Shown: positions 1 to 5,745 of the stretch, in pieces | How positions within the stretch are numbered: position 1 is the first letter of the stretch | How the letters are laid out: every line of letters begins with the position of its first letter | Source of the DNA: an uncultured Erysipelotrichaceae bacterium | GTDB taxonomy: Bacteria; Bacillota_I; Bacilli_A; Erysipelotrichales; Erysipelotrichaceae | Assembly (NCBI GenBank): GCA_946621045.1 | Contig: CAMOOA010000039.1 | Coordinates: 1 to 9,709 of the forward strand | Reading direction: 5' to 3' | Length of the DNA stretch: 9,709 nucleotides | Program-made: the position numbers and the translations under genes | Notes under the pieces: generated by a model | The model's database searches: none | What the model saw: only the letters and a program-made list of their open reading frames with translations | What the model was told of the DNA's origin: nothing

Positions 1-1844
1 ACATGAAGCAGTGGGTCATCGACATCGTCAAGTATGCCGAGCGTCTGCTGGAAGGTCTGGACGAGATTGACTGGCCGGAAAGCACCAAGGAAATGCAGCG
101 CAACTGGATTGGAAAATCCATCGGTGCACATGTGAAGTTTGCGGTGAAAGATCATGATGAATCATTTACCGTGTTTACCACACGCTGCGACACGCTGTTC
201 GGCGCCACCTACTGCGTACTTGCGCCGGAACACAAACTGGTTGACCTGATCACCACACCGGAACAGAAGGCGGCTGTGGATGCCTATGTGAAGGAATGCT
301 CCACCAAATCCGATCTTGAGCGGACAGAGCTCAATAAGGACAAAACCGGCGTCTTCACCGGTGCCTATGCCATCAACCCGGTAAACGGCAAGGAGATTCC
401 GATCTGGATCAGTGACTATGTCCTTGCGACATACGGAACCGGCGCAATCATGGCTGTTCCTGCGCATGATACCCGTGACTACGATTTTGCGAAGAAGTTC
501 GGTCTTGAAATCATTCCCGTCCTGGAAGGCGGAAATGTGGAAGAAGAGGCTTACGTGGAAGACGGTCTCCACATCAACAGCGGTTTCCTGAACGGAATGA
601 ACAAGGAAGATGCGATCAATGCCATGACCGCATGGCTGGAAGAAAAAGGTCTCGGCCAGAAAAAGATCAACTACCGTATCCGGGAATGGATCTTTGCACG
701 GCAGCGTTACTGGGGCGAGCCGATTCCCATTGTTCATTTCGACAATGATGAAATGGTTGCGCTTCCGCTTGATCAGCTGCCGCTGATCCTGCCGGAGCTT
801 GATGACTACAAACCATCCGCAAGCGGTGCTTCTCCGCTGGAAAAGGCGAGCGGCTGGGTCAATGTGGAACTGGACGGCAGAAAAGGAAAGCGGGAAACGA
901 GCACCATGCCGGGAAGCGCGGGTTCCTCCTGGTACTTCCTGCGGTATATCGATCCACACAATGACAATGCAATTGCCGATCCGGAACTCCTGAAGCACTG
1001 GATGCCCGTTGATCTGTATGTCGGCGGTCCGGAACATGCGGTCGGACATCTGCTTTACAGCCGGATGTGGAACAACTATCTGTATGACAAGGGATATGTG
1101 CCGGTCAAGGAACCGTTCAAGAAACTCGTCCATCAGGGCATGATCCTCGGTGCCAACGGCATCAAGATGGGCAAGCGTTATCCGGAGTTTATCGTTGATC
1201 CGAATGTGATCGTCGAGCAGTACGGCGCGGATACACTGCGTCTGTATGAGATGTTCATGGGACCCCTCGAGGCATCCAAGCCGTGGAGCGAACAGGGCGT
1301 TGAAGGTTCCCGCAAGTGGATCGAGCGTGTATGGCGTCTCTGCATGGAAATGCCGGAGAAGATCACCGAAGAACCGACACCGGCGCTGGATTATGTATAT
1401 AACTGCACGATTAAGAAGGTTACTGAGGATATCGATACTCTGAACTTCAATACCGCGATCAGTCAGATGATGATCTTCATCAATGATTGCTATAAGGCGG
1501 AAAAGGTGAACCGGGATATGATCATCAACTTCATCAAGGTTCTGAGCCCGTTTACACCGCATATGTGTGAAGAAATCTATCAGGCCTACACCGGCGCTGA
1601 TACGATCGCCTACGAGGCATGGCCGTCCTATGATGAGACGAAGCTTGTCATGGAACATGTCACGATCGTTGTACAGGTCAACGGCAAGGTCCGCGCAAAG
1701 TTTGAATTTGACAAGGATGCGGCCGAAGCGGATGTCCGTGAAGCAGCGCTTGCGCAGGAGGGACTGAAACCGTTTCTGGAAGGAAAAACGGTGCGCAAGG
1801 TGATCGTTGTACCGAATAAAATTGTAAATATTGTCGCAAACTGA
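1..1844 (+). CDS. leuS: Leucyl-tRNA synthetase, 5'-truncated by the window edge
   Basis: This class Ia synthetase charges tRNA-Leu with leucine in the cytoplasm and hydrolyses mischarged tRNA in its CP1 editing domain. The visible 613 residues begin inside the protein. The ATG at base 3 is an internal Met in the conserved stretch before MQRNWIGKS, and by family length (about 800) roughly 190 residues, including the HIGH motif, lie off the window. Editing signatures are TTRCDTLFG (about residues 59-67) and [19 protein letters not shown] (145-163), the latter carrying the conserved Asp residues. Catalytic-core motifs are [12 protein letters not shown] (231-242) and [14 protein letters not shown] (302-315). 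The signature loop reads KMGKR (388-392) rather than the canonical KMSKS. The anticodon-binding helical domain and a full C-terminal domain ([12 protein letters not shown] onward) are present, ending at TGA 1842-1844. A strong terminator follows, so leuS is probably the last gene of its own transcript. Identity is secure from these motifs. Confidence 0.97.
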   Translation, partial: MKQWVIDIVKYAERLLEGLDEIDWPESTKEMQRNWIGKSIGAHVKFAVKDHDESFTVFTTRCDTLFGATYCVLAPEHKLVDLITTPEQKAAVDAYVKECSTKSDLERTELNKDKTGVFTGAYAINPVNGKEIPIWISDYVLATYGTGAIMAVPAHDTRDYDFAKKFGLEIIPVLEGGNVEEEAYVEDGLHINSGFLNGMNKEDAINAMTAWLEEKGLGQKKINYRIREWIFARQRYWGEPIPIVHFDNDEMVALPLDQLPLILPELDDYKPSASGASPLEKASGWVNVELDGRKGKRETSTMPGSAGSSWYFLRYIDPHNDNAIADPELLKHWMPVDLYVGGPEHAVGHLLYSRMWNNYLYDKGYVPVKEPFKKLVHQGMILGANGIKMGKRYPEFIVDPNVIVEQYGADTLRLYEMFMGPLEASKPWSEQGVEGSRKWIERVWRLCMEMPEKITEEPTPALDYVYNCTIKKVTEDIDTLNFNTAISQMMIFINDCYKAEKVNRDMIINFIKVLSPFTPHMCEEIYQAYTGADTIAYEAWPSYDETKLVMEHVTIVVQVNGKVRAKFEFDKDAAEADVREAALAQEGLKPFLEGKTVRKVIVVPNKIVNIVAN

Positions 1845-1855
1845 ATCACAGTTTC

Positions 1856-1885
1856 TCAGCCTGTCGGAAAGACAGGCTGATTTTT
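1856..1885 (+). terminator. Intrinsic terminator of leuS
   Basis: A perfect 10-bp inverted repeat (TCAGCCTGTC / GACAGGCTGA) with the five-base loop GGAAA is followed at once by five T residues. It starts 11 bases after the leuS stop codon, which is the classic form and place for a Rho-independent terminator. It separates leuS from the scpA unit. Confidence 0.93.
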
Positions 1886-1930
1886 GTCGGAATCGGCGGG
1901 ATTCGGCGTTTCCCGACAGACTGATTTTTA
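1871..1930 (+). repeat. Direct repeat of the terminator 3' arm and T-tract
   Basis: Bases 1871-1885 (GACAGGCTGATTTTT) recur at 1915-1929 with one change (GACAGACTGATTTTT). The left stem arm at 1856-1865 could therefore pair with either copy, the second with a single C-A mismatch. TGTCGG at 1885-1890 can also pair with CCGACA at 1913-1918. The second copy lies directly upstream of, and partly within, the predicted scpA promoter. It may be a decayed tandem terminator or chance; no function is shown. Confidence 0.45.
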
Positions 1931-1937
1931 GTATAAT
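1909..1937 (+). promoter_or_regulatory. Predicted scpA promoter, giving a probable leaderless mRNA
   Basis: A perfect -10 hexamer TATAAT lies at 1932-1937. With a 17-base spacer the -35 is a weak TTTCCC at 1909-1914. The usual start point, about 7 bases past the -10, falls on or next to the A of the scpA ATG at 1943. No purine-rich ribosome binding site lies between the leuS terminator and the ATG. An in-frame TAA at 1934-1936, inside the -10 box, rules out an upstream extension of scpA. The -10 is seen directly; promoter activity and leaderless translation are inferred. Confidence 0.6.
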
Positions 1938-1942
1938 TTCCA

Positions 1943-2689
1943 ATGGATATGAATGAATTTAAAGTAACGATCGATCAGTTTGAAGGACCGCTTGATCTGA
2001 TGCTTCATCTGATCAAGGAAAAGGAACTTGATCTGTTTGATCTTGATGTAAATATACTCACGGACCAGTATGTCGCATATCTGAATGCAATGAGTGAAAT
2101 GCATCTGGAAGTTGCGAGTGAATACCTTGTCGAGCTTGCGGAACTGATTGAGTACAAGTCACGGAAGCTTCTTCCGCGTGACGAGAGTGAACTTGAAGAC
2201 GATTACGAGGAAGATCCGAAGGACCGTCTCGTCCGCAGGCTGCTGGAATACCAGCAGTTCAAGGAGATCTCCGCTTCGCTCGGACGGATGTATGAGGAGC
2301 GGCAGGAACAGCTTTCCAAGCCGGTGTCAGGCATCATTGATGAATGGGCGAATACGGAACCGGAGGATTCGCACTATGAAGGAAACCCGTATGATCTGAT
2401 GCGTGCGATGCGGAAAGTTCTGATGCGGATTCAGCTTCAGAAACCGATTGAGACAAAGTATACCCATCGGGAAATCTCCATGGAGGATCGGGAACTGGAA
2501 GTCCGGGCGAAGCTCGACCGGCTGCCGGAGACATTCCGGTTTGAGAGTCTTCTCGATGACTGCACGGATATGCCGATGTTTATCGCAACCTTTCTTGCGG
2601 TGCTCGATCTTGCAAGACTGCATACACTGGTCTTTACCGTGGATGAAAATGATGTGATCTGGTTTTCCAGAGGGACGGGAATGGCATGA
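1943..2689 (+). CDS. scpA: Segregation and condensation protein A (ScpA kleisin)
   Basis: ScpA is the kleisin subunit of the bacterial SMC-ScpAB condensin. It bridges the two SMC heads and binds ScpB, and acts on the nucleoid in chromosome organisation and segregation. The 248-residue length is normal for the family. The N-terminal domain is typical: FEGPLDLMLHLIKEKELDLFDLDV near residues 13-36, then YLVELAELIEYKSRKLLPR near 61-79, the part known in the family to contact the SMC neck. An acidic linker (ESELEDDYEEDPKD) and a C-terminal winged-helix part follow. The start is ATG 1943, or possibly ATG 1949. Neither has a Shine-Dalgarno sequence and an in-frame stop lies just upstream. It overlaps scpB by four bases (ATGA), which suggests translational coupling of the two partners. 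It is the first gene of a four-gene unit. Confidence 0.96.
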   Translation: MDMNEFKVTIDQFEGPLDLMLHLIKEKELDLFDLDVNILTDQYVAYLNAMSEMHLEVASEYLVELAELIEYKSRKLLPRDESELEDDYEEDPKDRLVRRLLEYQQFKEISASLGRMYEERQEQLSKPVSGIIDEWANTEPEDSHYEGNPYDLMRAMRKVLMRIQLQKPIETKYTHREISMEDRELEVRAKLDRLPETFRFESLLDDCTDMPMFIATFLAVLDLARLHTLVFTVDENDVIWFSRGTGMA

Positions 2690-3663
2690 GCGAAAGAGAA
2701 TTTGAACTGAATAACCCGGATGTGTTTGCACAGCCGGCGGAACAGCCCGAAAACGATATGACAGAATCGCCGGAGACGGCGGTTCAGGAGGCGGAGGAAT
2801 CCCCTGAAACCGAAGCACCGCAGGAACAGCATGTAAACTTTATTGAAGCCGATGGGGAAGCGGAATCTGATAAGTCTTCTGAATCTTCAGCTCCGGCTGA
2901 GAATGCAGAATCAGCGGAGACAGCAGAATCTGCTGAACCGGAAGAACCTGCTGAGAATGCGGAATCTGCCGAAGCTGCAGAATCCGCCGAATCGGAAGAA
3001 CCTGAACTTCCGGAAGAGATTGATGAGAACAGCCGTGAGATTAACGAAGAACAGGTGGAACAGCTTTCGCTGCTTGACGGCCAGCTGCCGCACCTGGAAG
3101 CCGCAAATGCGCCGGATCCAAAAAAGGCAAAAGCGGTCCTTGAAGGCCTGTTGTTTATTACCGGTGATGAAGGGGTTACTGCGGAACAGGCAGCTACGGC
3201 ACTGGACATCACTCCGGAACTTGCGGCTGAGTACTTTGATGAACTGATGGAAGAATATACCGATGACAACCGCGGCATTGAGATCGCAAATTATGCCGGA
3301 ACGTATCGATTCCTTTCTAAGGCAGTCGTGTTTGATTATGCAAAACGGCTGTTTCAGATCACAAAGACCGCACAGCTTTCACAGGCAGCGCTCGAAACCC
3401 TTGCGATCATTGCCTACAAACAGCCGATTACACGGGTTGAAATTGAAGAGATCCGCGGAGTCGGCGCAGATATGATGCTGCGGAAACTCATGGCGCGGGA
3501 TCTGATCAGGGAAAGCGGCCGCTCGGAAGCTGCAGGCCGGCCGATTCTGTATGAGGTGACCGAGGAATTCATGAATTCCTTCAAACTGCTGAGTCTGAAG
3601 GAACTTCCGGAACTGCCGAGCTTCAGCAATGAAGAAGAAAGTGAAGAACTGTTCAACCAATGA
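2686..3663 (+). CDS. scpB: Segregation and condensation protein B (ScpB) with long acidic N-terminal extension
   Basis: ScpB forms a dimer of tandem winged-helix domains that binds ScpA within the SMC condensin. The conserved core starts near residue 146 (KKAKAVLEGLLFITGDEGVT) and runs through the hallmark SQAALETLAIIAYKQPITRVEIEEIRGV region to the second winged helix and a short acidic tail. ScpB proteins are usually about 180-200 residues; this one is 325. The extra 145 or so residues are low-complexity, rich in Glu, Ala and Ser, and hold two tandem 18-residue repeats (71-88 and 89-106). The extension is probably disordered. The ATG at 2686 overlaps the scpA stop, and a weak AGAGGGA lies 12 bases upstream. 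The next in-frame Met is residue 25, and no later start precedes the core closely, so the extension appears to be truly translated. The ScpB call is firm; the role of the extension is unknown. Confidence 0.95.
   Translation: MSEREFELNNPDVFAQPAEQPENDMTESPETAVQEAEESPETEAPQEQHVNFIEADGEAESDKSSESSAPAENAESAETAESAEPEEPAENAESAEAAESAESEEPELPEEIDENSREINEEQVEQLSLLDGQLPHLEAANAPDPKKAKAVLEGLLFITGDEGVTAEQAATALDITPELAAEYFDELMEEYTDDNRGIEIANYAGTYRFLSKAVVFDYAKRLFQITKTAQLSQAALETLAIIAYKQPITRVEIEEIRGVGADMMLRKLMARDLIRESGRSEAAGRPILYEVTEEFMNSFKLLSLKELPELPSFSNEEESEELFNQ
2896..3003 (+). repeat. Tandem 54-base repeat inside scpB
   Basis: Two adjacent in-frame units, 2896-2949 and 2950-3003, differ at 9 of 54 positions by my count. 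They encode AENAESAETAESAEPEEP and AENAESAEAAESAESEEP. Most differences are at third codon positions, which suggests an older duplication kept under selection for an acidic composition. Shorter AESAE-like units recur within each copy. Confidence 0.9.
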
Positions 3664-4442
3664 GGGGAAAACGACTGATTGCAGTACTGACTGCCGCTGC
3701 CTTATCGGCATGCGGGGGAAGCGCTGACTCAAAAAAGGAAGAGAATGCGGAAGGATTCGAAGAACCTGCGCCGTATGCATGCCGTGTGCTGGACTTCTAT
3801 GACTATACCCAGCCGGTGCCGTGGAGCGGAGAAATCGAAGCCGATTATTTCAATGATGTGCTTCTGGCGGGAGATTCCCGTATGGGCGCCATGTATCTCT
3901 GGGGATCGCTCGAGAATGCGCAGGTGGAATATGTCACATCCCTGAATCTCTGGCTGATTGATACGATGAAGCTGGACAATCACGACGATGATGCGACAAT
4001 GATGGATGTGCTGTCGACGACAGATAAAAACAATATTTATCTGCTTTTCGGAATCAATGAGATCCGCAATTCGGAATCCTATTTTGACAGCTGGGCATAT
4101 GAGCAGTACCAGAGCATTCTGACGATGCTGCGGGAAAACAACCCGGATTCCGATATCTATATCATGTCGACGTATCATCCGCGCAGTATTTCCGGACTGC
4201 CGGAGCCTGCCCTCAGCGAGCATCTGAACTGGGTAAATACAAGACTGGCGGATCTGGCGCGTCAGAATTATATGTATTACCTTGATCTCGACAACGGAAT
4301 GACGGATGAAGAAGGACTGATTCGGGATGAGTATGTGGGGGACGGACTTCATTTCGGTCCGACCGGCACACGTGCCCTCGAGGAATATATCAAAACACAT
4401 GTGGTAAGGAGGAGTGTTTATGTTAAAGAAGTTTGTGAGTAG
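3660..4442 (+). CDS. SGNH/GDSL-type hydrolase-like lipoprotein
   Basis: This is a predicted exported lipoprotein of 260 residues. A short basic start (MRGKR) and a hydrophobic stretch lead to the lipobox LSAC with Cys18 as lipidation site. A Ser/Glu-rich linker and a globular domain follow. SGNH-type blocks are visible: GDS at 71-73 (candidate nucleophile Ser73) after a beta strand, FGINEI at 130-135 (block III Asn133), and DGLHFGPTG at 228-236 (candidate Asp228 and His231). The family contains esterases, acyltransferases and deacetylases acting on lipids and on acyl groups of cell-surface polymers. The substrate here cannot be told. The ATG overlaps the scpB stop (ATGA) with little Shine-Dalgarno signal, so translation is probably coupled to scpB. 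The next lipoprotein gene starts inside its 3' end. Clostridial SGNH and DUF4358 proteins are, from memory, often neighbours of an MBOAT O-acyltransferase, but none is in the window. Family confidence is good; function is inferred. Confidence 0.82.
   Translation: MRGKRLIAVLTAAALSACGGSADSKKEENAEGFEEPAPYACRVLDFYDYTQPVPWSGEIEADYFNDVLLAGDSRMGAMYLWGSLENAQVEYVTSLNLWLIDTMKLDNHDDDATMMDVLSTTDKNNIYLLFGINEIRNSESYFDSWAYEQYQSILTMLRENNPDSDIYIMSTYHPRSISGLPEPALSEHLNWVNTRLADLARQNYMYYLDLDNGMTDEEGLIRDEYVGDGLHFGPTGTRALEEYIKTHVVRRSVYVKEVCE
4406..4412 (+). promoter_or_regulatory. Shine-Dalgarno site that decides the start of the DUF4358-like gene
   Basis: AAGGAGG lies 7 bases before the ATG at 4420, the ideal spacing. 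A GTG at 4414, in the same frame, is only one base away from this site and so is a poor start. The site lies inside the upstream hydrolase gene, so the lipoprotein gene can be initiated independently at high rate. Confidence 0.85.
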
Positions 4443-4875
4443 TATTCTGTGTGTTCTGCTTCTGGTTGGATGCGGATCATCCACATCCGGCGGTCAGACT
4501 GCTTCTGCGCAAGCGGAATCCATCGTTTCGCAGCTGAATCTCAGCGACAAGATGGACAAGGTGGAAGACCGTATTATAAAAGGGCTCTTCTTCTTTGAAG
4601 AAGGAACCCTGAAAGACAGTGCCGTTTATATTGCCAACGACAAGAGTGCGGATATTGTTGCCGTATTCCAGTCGGATGATACTGCAGCGGTAAAGGCAAA
4701 AATAGATACCTATCTTGCGACTGCGAAGGAACAGATGCAGAATTACTATCCGGACGAAGTGTTCAAAATCGACAATGCAATTGTGCAGGAGGCCGGAGAC
4801 AAGGTGGTCCTGATCGTTGCCAACGATATTGAAAACGCAAGAAAGATTGCGGAATCAGTCCTCGCTTCCAAGTGA
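4420..4875 (+). CDS. DUF4358-like small lipoprotein
   Basis: The product is a 151-residue predicted lipoprotein. A Lys-Lys start and hydrophobic segment end in the lipobox LVGC with Cys18, followed by a Gly/Ser linker. The mature domain of about 125 residues has a mixed pattern that fits DUF4358: a helix near ESIVSQLNLSDKM, an acidic stretch, strands near DSAVYIANDKSADIVAVF, a helix DTAAVKAKIDTYLATAKEQMQNYYPDE, then a strand KVVLIVAND and a last helix. No catalytic motif is visible and the family's function is not known. It overlaps the SGNH hydrolase gene by 23 bases in another frame, which points to joint expression and perhaps a shared envelope task. Its last 21 coding bases also overlap the end of the convergent Crp/Fnr-type gene. 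The DUF assignment is from recalled family character; the lipoprotein call is firmer. Confidence 0.75.
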   Translation: MLKKFVSSILCVLLLVGCGSSTSGGQTASAQAESIVSQLNLSDKMDKVEDRIIKGLFFFEEGTLKDSAVYIANDKSADIVAVFQSDDTAAVKAKIDTYLATAKEQMQNYYPDEVFKIDNAIVQEAGDKVVLIVANDIENARKIAESVLASK

Positions 4876-5532
4876 CGGTCTGAGAAGTTTGAAATGGTTC
4901 CGCCGGGTTTCCAGATAACCGGCTTTTGCAAGGGCGGAGAGTTCTGCGCTCATTGCGGAACGCTCGACGGAAAGATATTCTGCAAGCTGTTTGCGGTCAA
5001 ACGGAATATCAAATTCATCACTGTTATGACGAAGAGCTTCTTTCGAGAGAAACGAAAGAAGTTTTTCTTTTGTGGTCATACGGTCCATATCCGAAAGCCG
5101 GGTATATAACTGCAGGTTCTTGCGCGCAAGCTCTTTGGTAAAACTCTGAATCAGAATGGTATTGCTGGTATGCGTTTCATCGAGACGGAGAATTTCGCGA
5201 ATATTGAACCACAGAATGACGGAAGATTCGGTCGCAGTGTAATTGTGAATTGTCACGGTACCGCTGACAGCATTGTTCTCCAGCATCAGCATTCCGCTTT
5301 TCAGGGTATCGATATGATGTTCCCGTCCCCAGAAATCATATTCATACATGTTTATGGTGCCTTCCAGAATCAGTCCGACACGGCGCACACGGCGTCCCGC
5401 CGCAACGGCAGTCTGACCGGCACGGTAAAATTTCAGCTGCGAATCCAGCTGTTCAAGAAGGGGTTCAAGCTCTGTTTCCGGCACTTTGCGGAACAGTTTG
5501 GATTTGTGAATCGTTTTGAGATAATCGGTCAT
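4855..5532 (-). CDS. Crp/Fnr-family transcriptional regulator
   Basis: This 225-residue protein has the Crp/Fnr layout: an N-terminal cyclic-nucleotide-type beta-barrel (about 10-115, with FYRAGQTAVAAGRRVRRVGLILEGTI), a long dimerisation helix (about 120-148) and a C-terminal winged helix-turn-helix (about 174-212, FDIPFDRKQLAEYLSVERSAMS and on). It contains no cysteine at all, so it cannot hold an Fnr-type iron-sulfur cluster. The Arg-Ser pair of a cAMP-binding cassette is not evident around GMLMLENNAVSG, so the ligand is unknown. In the recognition helix the sequence is SAELSA where relatives, from memory, more often have SRELS. The ATG has GAGGA about 5 bases upstream. A 20-bp perfect palindrome sits 16 bases before the start and suggests autoregulation. 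A + strand terminator lies within the gene. Target genes cannot be named. Confidence 0.9.
   Translation of the reverse strand: MTDYLKTIHKSKLFRKVPETELEPLLEQLDSQLKFYRAGQTAVAAGRRVRRVGLILEGTINMYEYDFWGREHHIDTLKSGMLMLENNAVSGTVTIHNYTATESSVILWFNIREILRLDETHTSNTILIQSFTKELARKNLQLYTRLSDMDRMTTKEKLLSFLSKEALRHNSDEFDIPFDRKQLAEYLSVERSAMSAELSALAKAGYLETRRNHFKLLRPSLGSED
5037..5071 (+). terminator. Intrinsic terminator for the scp/lipoprotein unit, inside the antisense regulator gene
   Basis: A perfect 9-bp stem CTTCTTTCG / CGAAAGAAG with a seven-base loop is followed by TTTTTCTTTT, a strong T-tract on the + strand. It lies 161 bases past the stop of the DUF4358-like gene and within the coding sequence of the - strand regulator, where it encodes part of TKEKLLSFLSKEAL. 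No T-tract follows on the - strand, so it should stop only + strand transcripts. No better terminator is seen between 4876 and 5037. Confidence 0.8.
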
Positions 5533-5547
5533 GTGTCCTCATTTCAT

Positions 5548-5567
5548 GATGTTGGAATTCCAACATC
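5548..5567. promoter_or_regulatory. Perfect 20-bp palindrome, likely operator of the Crp/Fnr-type regulator
   Basis: The half-site GATGTTGGAA is followed directly by its exact reverse complement, with no spacer; symmetry breaks at the next base on each side. It lies between the predicted regulator start point and the regulator ATG, so a bound dimer would block transcription as in simple negative autoregulation. A partial half-site ATGTTG occurs at 5599-5604. Neither the Fnr (TTGAT-N4-ATCAA) nor the E. coli CRP (TGTGA-N6-TCACA) consensus is matched. The palindrome is seen directly; the bound protein is inferred. Confidence 0.72.
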
Positions 5568-5582
5568 TGGTACTGCCTGTTC

Positions 5583-5612
5583 ATCCTACCATGACAGAAT
5601 GTTGCCTTTCAA
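5583..5612 (-). promoter_or_regulatory. Predicted promoter of the Crp/Fnr-type regulator
   Basis: Read on the - strand, TTGAAA (5612-5607) and TAGGAT (5588-5583) form -35 and -10 boxes with an 18-base spacer. The predicted start near 5576 gives a leader of about 45 bases that contains the 20-bp palindrome and the GAGGA ribosome binding site. Confidence 0.5.
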
Positions 5613-5662
5613 ACAGATTTTTGTGCCCCTTTCTATGCACAGACATGCAGATAAGGCGGATT

Positions 5663-5680
5663 TCCGCATAACCATGCGGA
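5663..5680. repeat. 7-bp inverted repeat upstream of the purB promoter
   Basis: TCCGCAT and ATGCGGA are exact reverse complements separated by AACC. An additional GCGGA arm at 5656-5660 can pair with the left arm instead. The centre is about 55 bases before the predicted purB start point, a place where an activator or repressor could bind. An AT palindrome TAATATTA (5682-5689) follows. It does not resemble a pair of PurR boxes. Its role is unproven. Confidence 0.4.
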
Positions 5681-5691
5681 TTAATATTACT

Positions 5692-5720
5692 GTTTCATTT
5701 CAGGAACCATATGATACAAT
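5692..5720 (+). promoter_or_regulatory. Predicted extended -10 promoter of purB
   Basis: TGATACAAT at 5712-5720 is an extended -10 element (TGn plus TACAAT). The -35 at the 17-base spacing is a weak GTTTCA (5692-5697), as often seen with extended -10 promoters. The start near 5727 gives a short leader of about 19 bases with AGGAGA at 5732-5737, 8 bases before the ATG. Confidence 0.65.
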
Positions 5721-5745
5721 GTGGATTCGTTAGGAGAACCGGATT

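Noticed and set aside
3..5. ATG near the left edge as the start of leuS
   Set aside because: The residues match the interior of LeuRS, so this is an internal Met of a gene that begins outside the window.
162..1943. Long open frame of 593 codons on the - strand opposite leuS
   Set aside because: It is antisense to strongly conserved LeuRS coding sequence, has no recognisable domain, and its product is Arg/His/Ile-rich in the way of a shadow frame produced by codon bias.
2880..3010. CRISPR-like or intergenic repeat array
   Set aside because: The repeats are directly adjacent with no spacers, are in frame, and encode the low-complexity acidic part of ScpB.
4414..4416. GTG as start of the DUF4358-like lipoprotein
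   Set aside because: It is one base from the AAGGAGG site; ATG 4420, at a 7-base spacing, is far better.
3729..4484. Open frame of 251 codons on the - strand across the SGNH lipoprotein gene
   Set aside because: The + strand frame has a lipobox and catalytic motifs; this one has neither domain signs nor a ribosome binding site.
5170..5733. Open frame on the + strand opposite the Crp/Fnr-type gene, reaching the purB leader
   Set aside because: It would run through the palindrome and both promoters and shows no domain; the opposite frame is a clear regulator.
5721..5735. PurR box upstream of purB
   Set aside because: Only one CGAA core (in reverse, at 5726-5729) is present; the known sites come as an inverted pair about 17 bases apart.
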